A DNA stretch of 64,000 bases from Flavobacterium sp. GTDB taxonomy: Bacteria; Bacteroidota; Bacteroidia; Flavobacteriales; Flavobacteriaceae. The notes under the pieces are model-generated. The model was not told the origin of the DNA and did not search any database. It was given only the letters and a program-made list of their open reading frames with translations. Where the stretch lies: the NCBI RefSeq assembly GCF_039595935.1, contig NZ_JBCNKR010000004.1, forward strand, positions 1,239,001 to 1,303,000. The letters run 5' to 3'. Positions 38,401 through 45,345 of the stretch are shown here, in pieces. Position 1 is the first letter of the stretch. Each line of letters starts with the position of its first letter. A program made the translations under genes and the position numbers.

Positions 38401-39369
38401 AACATCCTTAGACTGTTTAATTAAAATAGAAAGTTCTCTAATTTTAGAATATAATTTGATAGCTACATCATCACTAAATCTATCAATATCTTCAACAATA
38501 ACAATATTCGTATTAGTTTTTTCAAAGAAGTAAATTATTTCATCGATGTTTCTATTAAAAACAGAAAGATCTTTATCTGTTTTTTCATTAACTATTTCAA
38601 GAGTGTTTGGAGTTAATTTTGAGAGTTTTAAATTCTTTATTTTATCAAATGATTTATAAAAAATATAAAATATTCCAGTAATAAAAAATAATCGTATAAA
38701 TTCTGTATTTGTGCTAATTCCTTTAAAGAGAATAAGCTTTTTATTAATCCCTTCAAAAAATAAAAAAATTAAAGAATAGAACCACAATGTCAGTAAGCAT
38801 ATGAAAATTAATTTTCGAAAAGGCTTAGTAAAATCAATTCTTTTATATGAAGATTCTTTTATTTTTATTTTTTTCTCATAATAAAGAATTTGCTGAACTA
38901 TACTCGTTTCTATTAATTTTTCATCCGATTTATCATCTTTAAAACTTGCTAGAGAAATATGTAAATATTCATTACCTCTATTTCTTTTACAAAATTCGTT
39001 AATGATTGTGCTTTTACCTGTTCCAAATCCGCCAGTTAAAGCAATATTTGTTACATTTTCATTGTGTATTGCAAAAGATAAAGCATCAAGATATTTATTT
39101 ATCTGATTGTTTCTTGTTTCATTAGGCAAATTTGCAGTCAAATCTTCAAGTGACAATTGATTTTTGACTGGATTATCTTTATATAAGATAATTTCAACTT
39201 TAGTTAGATAATCAATAGTATTTTTAAACAGTATCTGTAAACACTTAATCAAAAACTCTTTTAACATTTCAAATTTATCTATTAAGAACTTTTTACTTCT
39301 CTTAAAAGACCACATAATTATTAGGATAGCTAATAAAACTAAGATATTTGAGTTTATGTATTCTGTCAT
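35449..39369 (-). CDS. YobI-like P-loop NTPase, probable defence protein
   Basis: 1306 aa. An N-terminal membrane helix (about 8-22) is followed by the P-loop GGFGTGKST (113-121), two further hydrophobic stretches (about 187-206 and 224-239), and Walker B IVIVEDIDRF (289-298). The start of the ATPase region (NKYLDALSFAIHNENVTNIALTGG) matches my memory of the YobI/KAP-like NTPase group, which is common in bacterial conflict loci. The long C-terminal half is helical, with no motif I know. The gene is conspicuously richer in A+T than its neighbours and has no operon partner, which suggests horizontal gain. Not tied to RNA repair by any motif. Confidence 0.75.
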   Translation of the reverse strand: MTEYINSNILVLLAILIIMWSFKRSKKFLIDKFEMLKEFLIKCLQILFKNTIDYLTKVEIILYKDNPVKNQLSLEDLTANLPNETRNNQINKYLDALSFAIHNENVTNIALTGGFGTGKSTIINEFCKRNRGNEYLHISLASFKDDKSDEKLIETSIVQQILYYEKKIKIKESSYKRIDFTKPFRKLIFICLLTLWFYSLIFLFFEGINKKLILFKGISTNTEFIRLFFITGIFYIFYKSFDKIKNLKLSKLTPNTLEIVNEKTDKDLSVFNRNIDEIIYFFEKTNTNIVIVEDIDRFSDDVAIKLYSKIRELSILIKQSKDVIQPVKFIYSVKDELILEDKTKFFDIIVPVIPITDYSNSKNMFLLKLERFFQKEENESAVVIENKSFLDKNFISEVSNYVYDMRTVINICNEFKLYNEILIIDKPSIDKNKLFAIIFYKNIFPDDFARIQKNESKLHRIFKKDFKKDKDLEKIIVGIDDQLKAKIEEKNELEKLLSKQVLRDVNELRKIYIFNLMVLIEEKHLQKIIDIEGMKLSDNLITDENFEKIKESRNIKFSYDYVRNHNSGISFKDVEDEMDSELTYNKRVKLINDFHENKIALLERKILFLNNEKQNIKNLSLFELCENYSEGVDHFLELVYSSKIYRNVDGKEFIENKVNPNISLFKYLFKNDYLNEDFIEYVSYFHPGSLSSSDHKLMMKINQNETTSFEEKIENVENLVKNIRDIRFKNKSILIYDILQFLLKESQNPNLRNEKLDFVLDQIKNYHDESVYFIESFLKRISNDNVTLTNFYFEITKWDKFWHFVETKLSQDLRRIILLDLIQLFSDDIGNKTLIKLNKNKGLTNFINLDKDLLKDAFERINTDHFIKTLQVLQVQFTSITYSEKIKNLLLKVYLHDLYQINIDNLNLFSKIDKKYDYDVNKFFNSNFGFLKSTETSNLYIRISKNLKEYVENVYLAIEENVNEKADDVLYLLEQNDKILDLEHKLKIIQKGFTDKLNSFDSIPVKEIQTLLIQRNKIFSSWENILEYYSWESLFDSDLIVFLNDSDNYTKISVLGIYEKEDVLFGENNSCEDFIYELINDENLSQDSFEAIFAESGEFVLKSNRINIDSRISYLEERVFFVLDVEEFDSLFKNNKDVLVKLIISYEDSFVSELGNYSFDIEFLEQLLDSELSIESLDKIIIEKEVEIIKTENLEFLQKIAEFYLKNKSLNLSSTLFKKLITVDFEESYKISLFNLAFSDENNEYDICDLLEKMGDKFVDIVNDVKVSFDLNEQNERFLKILEEYSIISKFTRSKAKGILNVFYET

Positions 39370-39535
39370 AGATATGCGTTTATTTAAATTTAGAACAGCG
39401 AAAGTTATTAATTATATAAGATTTAATCTTACGGTTTTCCTCACTAATTTTAATCTTGTGATTTTTCAAATATATATAATCAAAAAGCCTTCAAACCAAG
39501 TACAAACACCTGATTTAAAAGCCAAATTAATAATC

Positions 39536-40333
39536 TTAAATCCCAAAAAAACTTTTAGAATTCCGAGTCGTTTCCTCCGCCACTTTAGCCAAAGTAATCC
39601 CTTTAAACTGTGCAATTGTTCCGGCCACATATGGCAGAAAAGCAGGTTCGCAACGGCGCTCGTGGTATTTCTTCAAGAGACTGTTTGGTACATTTTTAGG
39701 AAGCATAAACGGCGCATCGGTTTCAATCATCATTCGGTCGAGCGGTACGTACTGAATGACTTCTTTTAAATGGCTGAAACGTTTGGCATCTGAAATGGCT
39801 CCCGTAAAACCCAGATAAAATCCGTTATCGAGATAGGTTTTGGCTTCTTGCAGACTTCCTGTAAAACAATGCACAGCGGCTTTTGGCAGTTTCGGTAAAT
39901 AGTCTTTTGTGATATTCATAAACGAACTAAAAGCGCTTCTTTCGTGCAAAAACAACGGTTTCTGTACTTCAATAGCCAATTCTAATTGGGCTTTATAACA
40001 TTCTTCCTGTTTGTTTCGGGGCGAAAAATCACGATCAAAATCGAGTCCGCATTCGCCAACTGAAACGACATGTTTCAGTTCTAATAATTTCCTGAGTTTC
40101 GAAATACTCTGCGTATCAAAACTCTTTGCATCATGCGGATGTATGCCCGCCGTAGCGTACAACACGCCCGGGTATTGTCTCGCAATCTTTGCAGATTCTT
40201 CGCTATTACGTACGCTGGTGCCCGTGAGTATCATTTGCGATACATTGGCGTCGAGCGCGTCTTGTACGACATCGTCTATGTCGTTTTGGAATTGTTTGTT
40301 GGTTAGGTTGATTCCTATGTCTATATATTTCAT
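39536..40333 (-). CDS. tatD: TatD-family metal-dependent hydrolase/nuclease
   Basis: 265 aa TIM-barrel amidohydrolase-like nuclease. Metal ligands are seen as DIGINL near the N-terminus, AGIHPHDAK, VGECGLDFDRD, FLHERSA, AVHCFTG and MIETDAPFM. TatD proteins are 3'-5' DNA/RNA exonucleases. It lies downstream of rtcB on the same strand, separated by a 150-bp heptamer-repeat hairpin, so co-transcription is possible but not assured. Confidence 0.93.
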   Translation of the reverse strand: MKYIDIGINLTNKQFQNDIDDVVQDALDANVSQMILTGTSVRNSEESAKIARQYPGVLYATAGIHPHDAKSFDTQSISKLRKLLELKHVVSVGECGLDFDRDFSPRNKQEECYKAQLELAIEVQKPLFLHERSAFSSFMNITKDYLPKLPKAAVHCFTGSLQEAKTYLDNGFYLGFTGAISDAKRFSHLKEVIQYVPLDRMMIETDAPFMLPKNVPNSLLKKYHERRCEPAFLPYVAGTIAQFKGITLAKVAEETTRNSKSFFGI

Positions 40334-40344
40334 TTTTTTTTAAG

Positions 40345-40486
40345 ATTTTGTAGAGAAAAGAAGCAAGAGGCAAGACTTTTTGATTTTTATTCTTTTTCTC
40401 TTGCTTTTCTCTTTTCTAAACATTTTTAAAATTTCTGAAGCAGGAAACAAAATCTAAAAAGTCTTGCCTCTTGCCTCTTGCTTCTT
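40345..40486. repeat. 7-nt periodic AGAAGCAAGAGGCAAGAC inverted repeat
   Basis: agaagcaagaggcaagac (40358-40375) and its inverse gtcttgcctcttgcctcttgc (40462-40482) flank an 85-bp loop with weaker copies (ctcttgcttttctcttttc). The unit is 7 bases (AGAAGCA, AGAGGCA). Relatives lie at 49492-49565 and around the four-helix gene at 50.9 kb. Confidence 0.7.
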
Positions 40487-40487
40487 C

Positions 40488-41909
40488 TTAGTCTTCACGG
40501 CTTCCATCATCTGCCATTCTAACCAATTTCGGTGTAAACTTCGCTACTACATCAACTAAATCCTGTTGCGCTTCCATGACCTGATTGATATCTTTATACG
40601 CCATTGGGGCTTCGTCTAGACCTGCTCCGATAAGTGTAACGCCATGATCTTTCAGGATTGATTTCATTTCGGTTTGTGTGATGTTTTTTATCGCTTGGGT
40701 TCTGCTCATTTGTCTTCCTGCTCCGTGTGAAGCTGAATTTATAGCGTTCTCCTCGCCTTTTCCTCTCACCAAAAATCCCGGTGCGGTCATACTTCCCGGA
40801 ATGATTCCCATAACGCCTTTTCCGGCTGGAGTTGCTCCTTTTCTATGTACGATCACTTCTTCGCCGTTCCAGGTTTCTTTCCAGGCGAAATTATGGTGGT
40901 TTTCGACTTTGGCTAAAATCGTTGCTCCCAAAGCGCGTTCCATTTTGTTATGGATAATCTCGTGACAAGCCGAAGCGTAATCTCCTGCCAAATTCATTGC
41001 CAACCAATATTCTTGTCCTAATTGCGAATTCAGATCCAAATACGCTAAGTTTTTTGCTACTTCTGGAAGTTTACATTCGTCTTTGGCAATTTTAGTATAA
41101 TGTCCGGCAATCGTTGCTCCCATTCCGCGTGAACCGGAATGCGTTAACAAAGCGACGTATTTTCCTTTTGGGATATTCAAAACCGCATCGTCTTTGGCAA
41201 ATTCCATGATTCCGAATTCCACAAAGTGATTTCCACCACCTGAAGATCCTAATTGTGACCAAGCTTTATCTTTTAAGTTCTTCACAAACGGATTCATATT
41301 AAATGTATCGTTCTCTAAAACCGCGTGATCTGATTTGTACTGACCGTGAAATCCGTGACCTGCTCCAAAAATAGAATTCGCGATTAATTCTTTTTTGAAT
41401 TTAGCTTCGTTTTCAAAATAAAAAGCTGCAGGAATATCATAAACCGACAACGCCATTCTACACCCAATATCAACTCCAACTCCATACGGAATAATGGCAT
41501 TTTTTGTGGCTAAAACTCCGCCAATCGGTAATCCGTAACCTTGATGCGCGTCTGGCATTAAAGCTCCGGCAACCGTCACAGGCAATTTCATGGCCACTTC
41601 CATTTGTTTTCTGGCTCCGTCTTCGATATGATCTAATCCGTAAGCTGAATACGCATTCGGAGTTTCATTTAAAGCAATAAAATCTTCTGGTTTTTCATTC
41701 GATTTTTCGATTAAAGCAACAGCCAATTTGCTGAAGATTTTATCGTTTATATAGTTTTCCGGAGTTTCTAAGACGTTTTTGAAATTTGTGATCATTTCGT
41801 CTCTTGTGAATCCGTTTCTTTTGCTGTTTATTTTTAAGGCAATCCCGATTATTTTTCCTTCTGGAAATCCTAATTCTAATATGTCTGTACCGTTTATTTG
41901 GGTTTTCAT
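40488..41909 (-). CDS. rtcB: RNA-splicing ligase RtcB
   Basis: RtcB joins 2',3'-cyclic-phosphate (or 3'-phosphate) RNA ends to 5'-OH ends using GTP and Mn2+, through a covalent guanylate. 473 aa from ATG 41909 (MKTQINGTDILELG); the TTG at 41933 would lie inside the -7 element of site 2. Motifs: PDAHQGYGLPIGGVLAT, VDIGCRMA (metal Cys), SSGGGNHFVEFG, LTHSGSRGMG, and the guanylated His in SHGAGRQMSR. No rtcA or archease is next to it. Site 2 places it under the island's shared control. Confidence 0.97.
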   Translation of the reverse strand: MKTQINGTDILELGFPEGKIIGIALKINSKRNGFTRDEMITNFKNVLETPENYINDKIFSKLAVALIEKSNEKPEDFIALNETPNAYSAYGLDHIEDGARKQMEVAMKLPVTVAGALMPDAHQGYGLPIGGVLATKNAIIPYGVGVDIGCRMALSVYDIPAAFYFENEAKFKKELIANSIFGAGHGFHGQYKSDHAVLENDTFNMNPFVKNLKDKAWSQLGSSGGGNHFVEFGIMEFAKDDAVLNIPKGKYVALLTHSGSRGMGATIAGHYTKIAKDECKLPEVAKNLAYLDLNSQLGQEYWLAMNLAGDYASACHEIIHNKMERALGATILAKVENHHNFAWKETWNGEEVIVHRKGATPAGKGVMGIIPGSMTAPGFLVRGKGEENAINSASHGAGRQMSRTQAIKNITQTEMKSILKDHGVTLIGAGLDEAPMAYKDINQVMEAQQDLVDVVAKFTPKLVRMADDGSRED

Positions 41910-41930
41910 GTTTTTGTTTTTTTGATAGTA

Positions 41931-41968
41931 CAAAGGTTACTAACTACTGCGCAGTTATTTTGCTTAGG
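41931..41968 (-). promoter_or_regulatory. Operator/promoter site 2 (rtcB)
   Basis: ACTGCGCA-N7-TGCttAGg (41946-41968; second arm degenerate) then 7 bp and AACCTTTG at 41938-41931 on the minus strand. This predicts a leader of roughly 15-20 nt before the rtcB ATG at 41909. Confidence 0.7.
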
Positions 41969-41989
41969 TTTTAAAACTAAGTTTTTTTT

Positions 41990-42249
41990 ATTTATTAGCG
42001 AGCAATTTTCTCGCAAAGTCGCAAGGACGCAAAGTTTTATTTAGCTACAGATTAAAATGATTTTTTCTCATTTTATGTCATTTCGACGGAGGAGAAATCT
42101 GCACGAGTAACTCCGTAACGAGAGTCCAATCTTTGTAGAGTTACTTGCGCAGATTTCTCCCTTCGGTCGAAATGACATACTGTGTGTTTAATCTTTATTT
42201 TCATAGTGTTTTTTCTACATCTATTTTTTTAATTTTTAAAGAGGCAACA
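41990..42249. repeat. Repeat-bearing gap between rtcB and the Y array
   Basis: 42078-42177 is a near-perfect long palindrome: catttcgacggaggagaaat and ctgcacgagtaac on the left, gttacttgcgcagatttctc and ccttcggtcgaaatgac on the right. 41998-42035 contains gcgagcaattttctcgc and tcgcaaggacgcaaag units, and 42044-42053 a ctacagatta fragment of another family. No ORF is seen. Confidence 0.65.
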
Positions 42250-42302
42250 TTTAGGAATGGTTTAATTTTCTTTGGAACGAAGTAACCATTTCCTGACGAC
42301 AC
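42250..42302 (-). ncRNA. Y-RNA-like unit 6 (stem-loop only)
   Basis: Minus strand: TGTCGT box, stem AGGAAATGGTT/AACCATTCCT (ten pairs with one bulged A), box TACTTCG in the loop side. No tRNA-like module. Confidence 0.65.
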
Positions 42303-42321
42303 TCTTTTTTTTAAGAGCAAT

Positions 42322-42392
42322 ATTGTATAAGTGATAATTTAGGACTCGAACCTAATAAATCAACCAACGAAGTAGCACTTTATACACGGCAT
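42322..42392 (-). ncRNA. Y-RNA-like unit 5 (T-arm only)
   Basis: TGCCGT box, terminal stem GTATAAAGTG/CACTTATAC (nine pairs, one bulged A), TACTTCG box, then T-arm TTAGG-TTCGAGT-CCTAA. No D-arm. A reduced form of units 1 and 2. Confidence 0.7.
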
Positions 42393-42415
42393 CTTATTTT
42401 TTGAAAAAGTAATAA

Positions 42416-42462
42416 TTGGCAAGAGTTATTTTTTGAACGAAGTAGCTCTTTACACACGACAT
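42416..42462 (-). ncRNA. Y-RNA-like unit 4 (short)
   Basis: TGTCGT box, AAGAG/CTCTT stem, TACTTCG box, A-rich loop; no tRNA-like arms. The shortest unit. Confidence 0.55.
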
Positions 42463-42484
42463 TTTTCATTTTTTAAAAGAAGTT

Positions 42485-42608
42485 ACAAACAACAAGAGAA
42501 TTGGGCGGGGCTTTGTCTTTGCCAGAGTCGAACTGGATAACCTTGCTGATTTTACAACTTCGTTATTCCTCCCCTAAATGGTGACGAAGTATCTCTTATT
42601 TACGACAT
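42485..42608 (-). ncRNA. Y-RNA-like unit 3 (divergent module)
   Basis: TGTCGT box, AAGAGA/TCTCTT terminal stem, TACTTCG box. Inside are the hairpin GGAATAAC/GTTATCC and a T-arm CCAG-TTCGACT-CTGG; no canonical D-arm was found. Confidence 0.65.
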
Positions 42609-42629
42609 TCTTTTTATTTTATCGGGTTA

Positions 42630-42738
42630 TGAGCGACAAGAGACTATTTATGCGTGTTACCACTTACACTATCAGATTATCTGAACAGGATTCGAACCTG
42701 TAATACAGTTCCCTCGAAGTAACTCTTGTCTACGACAC
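42630..42738 (-). ncRNA. Y-RNA-like unit 2 with permuted tRNA-like module
   Basis: TGTCGT box; terminal stem GACAAGAG/CTCTTGTC (eight perfect pairs, extended by ACT/AGT past a two-base bulge); TACTTCG box; T-arm ACAGG-TTCGAAT-CCTGT (42685-42701); closed acceptor hairpin TCAGA-TAA-TCTGA (42672-42684); D-arm GTGT-AAGTGGTA-ACAC (42654-42669). The whole layout matches bacterial YrlA-type Y RNAs: a Ro-binding stem made by the two ends and a tRNA-like effector module. Confidence 0.85.
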
Positions 42739-42765
42739 CAATGTTTTTTTTAAAACAAGACAACA

Positions 42766-42874
42766 TTCAAAAAGAAATTTCTGCTCTAACCAGCTGAGCT
42801 ACATCTCTAGTTTTTAAATTAAAATGATGGGAATTGAACCCACGACACGAAGTAATTCTTTTTTACGGTACTTG
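42766..42874 (-). ncRNA. Y-RNA-like unit 1 with permuted tRNA-like module
   Basis: First unit after operator site 3. Box TACCGT, terminal stem AAAAAGAA/TTCTTTTT, box TACTTCG, T-arm GTGGG-TTCAATT-CCCAT (42827-42843), acceptor-like stem CATTTT/GAGATG closed by a longer loop, then a perfect D-arm GCTCAGCTGGTTAGAGC (42783-42799). Same order as unit 2. Confidence 0.82.
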
Positions 42875-42910
42875 TTTTTTTCTATATTTTCAATGAACTT
42901 ATTTCTTTTA

Positions 42911-42950
42911 CAAATATTCAAATGATACTGCGCAATTATTTTGCGCAGTA
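42911..42950 (-). promoter_or_regulatory. Operator/promoter site 3 (Y-RNA array)
   Basis: Perfect palindrome ACTGCGCA-N7-TGCGCAGT at 42927-42949, 8 bp, then AATATTTG at 42918-42911 on the minus strand. It lies between the Ro60 stop and unit 1, so the array has its own promoter. Confidence 0.85.
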
Positions 42951-42960
42951 TATTTAAAAT

Positions 42961-44478
42961 TTACAATTCTATTCGGTTGATGTAATTCAACGCGCTCTTT
43001 TTATCTTCTAAAGCATTCAAAACATCAAAAACTTTATCTGACCAGCCGGCTATTAAATATACATCGTTTTTTTCGATGTTTATTGGGGAATGACCGTAAC
43101 CAGCCAAATCAAATAAATACAATTTTGCGTTTGGTGCGATACTTTTGTATCGGTTCCAGGAGTTTGCAAATGAGTCTTTTGTGTAAGCATTATTCCACAT
43201 TTGAACATCTGTAAACAACATTACTTTCTCTACAATTTCTTTTCGGCTTATTAAGTCTTCTAAAACTAAATGACCATTTGTAGCATAACCTACTTCACCT
43301 TCGCGCTTGTAATATTCGTTAACGTTGGCTAATATGCTTCGTTTTGGCATGTTGATTATTTTCCAACGATCACCAAACATACCGCTCACAACATTCTCAC
43401 AACGGCTTTGCATTAACATACCTAACATCAAACCAATATCGTAAAGCAATACTTTACTTTTTGGAGAAATTGGCTGCTGCATTGAACCTGAAACGTCACA
43501 CGCAATTACAACTGATGTGTTTACATCAAAACCTTTTATATTTTGTGAACTTGCCATAACGGCATCTTCTAAAGCATCTAAAACCATAGAAGTAAATTTG
43601 AAATTCAAATCTTTCACTTCACGATACGCTGCTAAAAATCGGAATGGCAATTGTTTCGAGTTGGCGACTGCTTTTTCATCCGAAAGGTAATCGCATACTT
43701 TTTTCATATGAGAACCTGAAACATTGGCGCTTAAGATATTTCGTAAGTTACGTAACAATGCCATGTAACCTATTTTACCGCTATCGATCAATTCTTCCCA
43801 TTTTTGTTTGAATGCTCTTTGTTTTTCAGTTTCGTTATAAAATTTGATTTGACCTAATTGTGACAATTTAGTTTCCCATGTATATGGCGTTTGCAAAGTA
43901 TTGTTTACCAATTTATCAAATATTGCTTGTTGTGCTTCATCTTTTGCTTTTGGATGAACCAAAAACAAAGCGTCTTTTAATTTTACTGCACCATCACGAT
44001 TGTATTTTGCGAATTGGTATTCGTCAAATTTATTGAACGAAACGGCTAAACCTTTTTGTATTTGTTTTGATAAACGGTTTAATTTCTTAACACCATTTCG
44101 TTCGTTTGCCATTTGATAATAAGCCAATAATTCTGTTATTTCGTCTGCACGTTGTATAACATGTGTAATCATTTTACTGATTAATGAATCGCCAGAATAT
44201 ATTTTGGCTAATTCTACTATTAAAACTAATGGCACAGAACGCATGTGCATTTCGTTGCGGGCATAAACAGCAAGTTTTGCCACAAATACCGGATTGCTTT
44301 TTTTGATTAAGCTTTGTATTCTTTCTAAACGAGTGGTATCTTTTTCATAAAATGAAGCACTTAAGCTTGTTGTTACAACTGCTGCGTACAATTCGTATTC
44401 TGATGTTAATGAAAAAGCTGGTGCATTTTCGTGATTAACTATGTTGTTTTTCTCTTTTGCTAAAAAATTGAATTTCAT
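42961..44478 (-). CDS. rsr: Ro60/TROVE-domain RNA-binding protein
   Basis: 505 aa. Residues about 1-320 are the helical-repeat TROVE ring that binds Y RNA on its surface and single-stranded RNA ends through its hole; about 320-505 is a von Willebrand A domain with MIDAS DVSGSM, the ATNGH threonine and FTDVQMW. In bacteria Ro (Rsr) works with Y RNA and exoribonucleases such as PNPase in RNA maturation and decay, and is often beside rtcB. Here the Y-like array follows directly. The N-terminal LAKEKNNIVNHENAPAF is family-typical. Site 4 drives it. Confidence 0.96.
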   Translation of the reverse strand: MKFNFLAKEKNNIVNHENAPAFSLTSEYELYAAVVTTSLSASFYEKDTTRLERIQSLIKKSNPVFVAKLAVYARNEMHMRSVPLVLIVELAKIYSGDSLISKMITHVIQRADEITELLAYYQMANERNGVKKLNRLSKQIQKGLAVSFNKFDEYQFAKYNRDGAVKLKDALFLVHPKAKDEAQQAIFDKLVNNTLQTPYTWETKLSQLGQIKFYNETEKQRAFKQKWEELIDSGKIGYMALLRNLRNILSANVSGSHMKKVCDYLSDEKAVANSKQLPFRFLAAYREVKDLNFKFTSMVLDALEDAVMASSQNIKGFDVNTSVVIACDVSGSMQQPISPKSKVLLYDIGLMLGMLMQSRCENVVSGMFGDRWKIINMPKRSILANVNEYYKREGEVGYATNGHLVLEDLISRKEIVEKVMLFTDVQMWNNAYTKDSFANSWNRYKSIAPNAKLYLFDLAGYGHSPINIEKNDVYLIAGWSDKVFDVLNALEDKKSALNYINRIEL

Positions 44479-44526
44479 AATTTCTGGTTTTAAAATTAGA
44501 CAATGGTTATTGTTTTATTTCCTGAG

Positions 44527-44565
44527 CAAAGATTTCAAAACCACTACGCAATTATTTTGCGCAGT
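44527..44565 (-). promoter_or_regulatory. Operator/promoter site 4 (Ro60)
   Basis: ACTaCGCA-N7-TGCGCAGT at 44543-44565, 8 bp, AATCTTTG at 44534-44527 on the minus strand, about 50 bp before the Ro60 ATG. It is 35 bp from the divergent HD gene and could influence it too. Confidence 0.82.
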
Positions 44566-44599
44566 AAAAAAAGAATTTTAAATTTGAGTAAAAAACAAG

Positions 44600-45214
44600 A
44601 TGAATTTAAAAGAAATTTATTCTGAATTACTCCCTAATATTGGCTTTTCAGCAAATGAAGTTCAGCAAAACTGGCTGGATTTAGAAAAGGCATATTCCAA
44701 AAAATCAAGGCATTACCACAATCTCACGCATTTAAAAGAAATGATTGCCAGTTTTGAAACGTATCGGGACAAACTTCAAAATCCTGACGAAATATTATTT
44801 TCAATCTTTTATCATGATTTTGTTTATTCGGCTTCTAAAAAAGATAACGAACTCAAAAGTGCTGAATATGCTTTGGCTATTTTACCTGAAAATAGCAATC
44901 TGAATAAACAATTGGTTTTTGATGCGATCTGCGCAACTCATCAACATCCGCAAAATGAAATTGAAGATATTAACTGGCTAATTGATTTTGATTTGAAAAT
45001 TCTCGCTAAAGATTGGGATGATTATAAAATTTATTTCGAACAAATCAGAAAAGAATATCGCATTTATCCTGATTTTCTATACAAGCCCGGGCGTGCGAAA
45101 GCCTTGAAGCATTTTTTGGAAAATGAGTTTATTTTTCAAACCGATGAATTCCGTAATTTATATGAAGAGAAAGCGAGAATTAATATTGAAAAAGAGATTT
45201 CATTATTAATGTAG
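44600..45214 (+). CDS. HD-domain metal-dependent phosphohydrolase
   Basis: 204 aa. The HD-type ligands are H-x-N-x-x-H in SRHYHNLTHLKEM, the HD pair in SIFYHDFVYSASKKDNE, ATHQHPQ, and the terminal DFDLKILA. This is the predicted HD-superfamily hydrolase group seen next to RNA-repair and nucleotide genes; the substrate is unknown, possibly a phosphorylated RNA end or nucleotide. It is divergent from Ro60 across site 4 and upstream of the WYL regulator with only a repeat between. Confidence 0.85.
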   Translation: MNLKEIYSELLPNIGFSANEVQQNWLDLEKAYSKKSRHYHNLTHLKEMIASFETYRDKLQNPDEILFSIFYHDFVYSASKKDNELKSAEYALAILPENSNLNKQLVFDAICATHQHPQNEIEDINWLIDFDLKILAKDWDDYKIYFEQIRKEYRIYPDFLYKPGRAKALKHFLENEFIFQTDEFRNLYEEKARINIEKEISLLM

Positions 45215-45330
45215 AGACGCAATTCATTGCGTCTACACAACGAATGTATCCACAATGTTAGACGCACAGCCAATGATTATCCACAACGAACATCCACAAT
45301 GTTTAGACGTAATGAATTGCGTCTCTACGT
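45214..45330. repeat. GTAGAGACGCAATTCATTGCGTC palindrome pair
   Basis: tagagacgcaattcattgcg (45213-45232) is itself a palindrome, and its inverse is aatgaattgcgtctctacg at 45312-45330; between are atccacaatgttagacg copies (45248-45264 and 45292-45308). It looks like a MITE-type dispersed repeat. It fills the gap between the HD and WYL genes. Confidence 0.7.
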
Positions 45331-45345
45331 TTAAACAACACAACC

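Noticed and set aside
39356..39769. 137-codon plus-strand ORF
   Set aside because: It is antisense to the start of the NTPase gene and the end of tatD and shows no domain.
35449..40333. Including the NTPase and tatD as core RNA-repair genes
   Set aside because: Neither has the shared operator directly upstream, and the NTPase has no RNA-related motif; tatD may only be a neighbour.
42250..42874. The six repeated boxes as a CRISPR array
   Set aside because: Spacing is irregular, the boxes are interrupted by variable paired stems, several units contain tRNA arms, and no cas genes are near.
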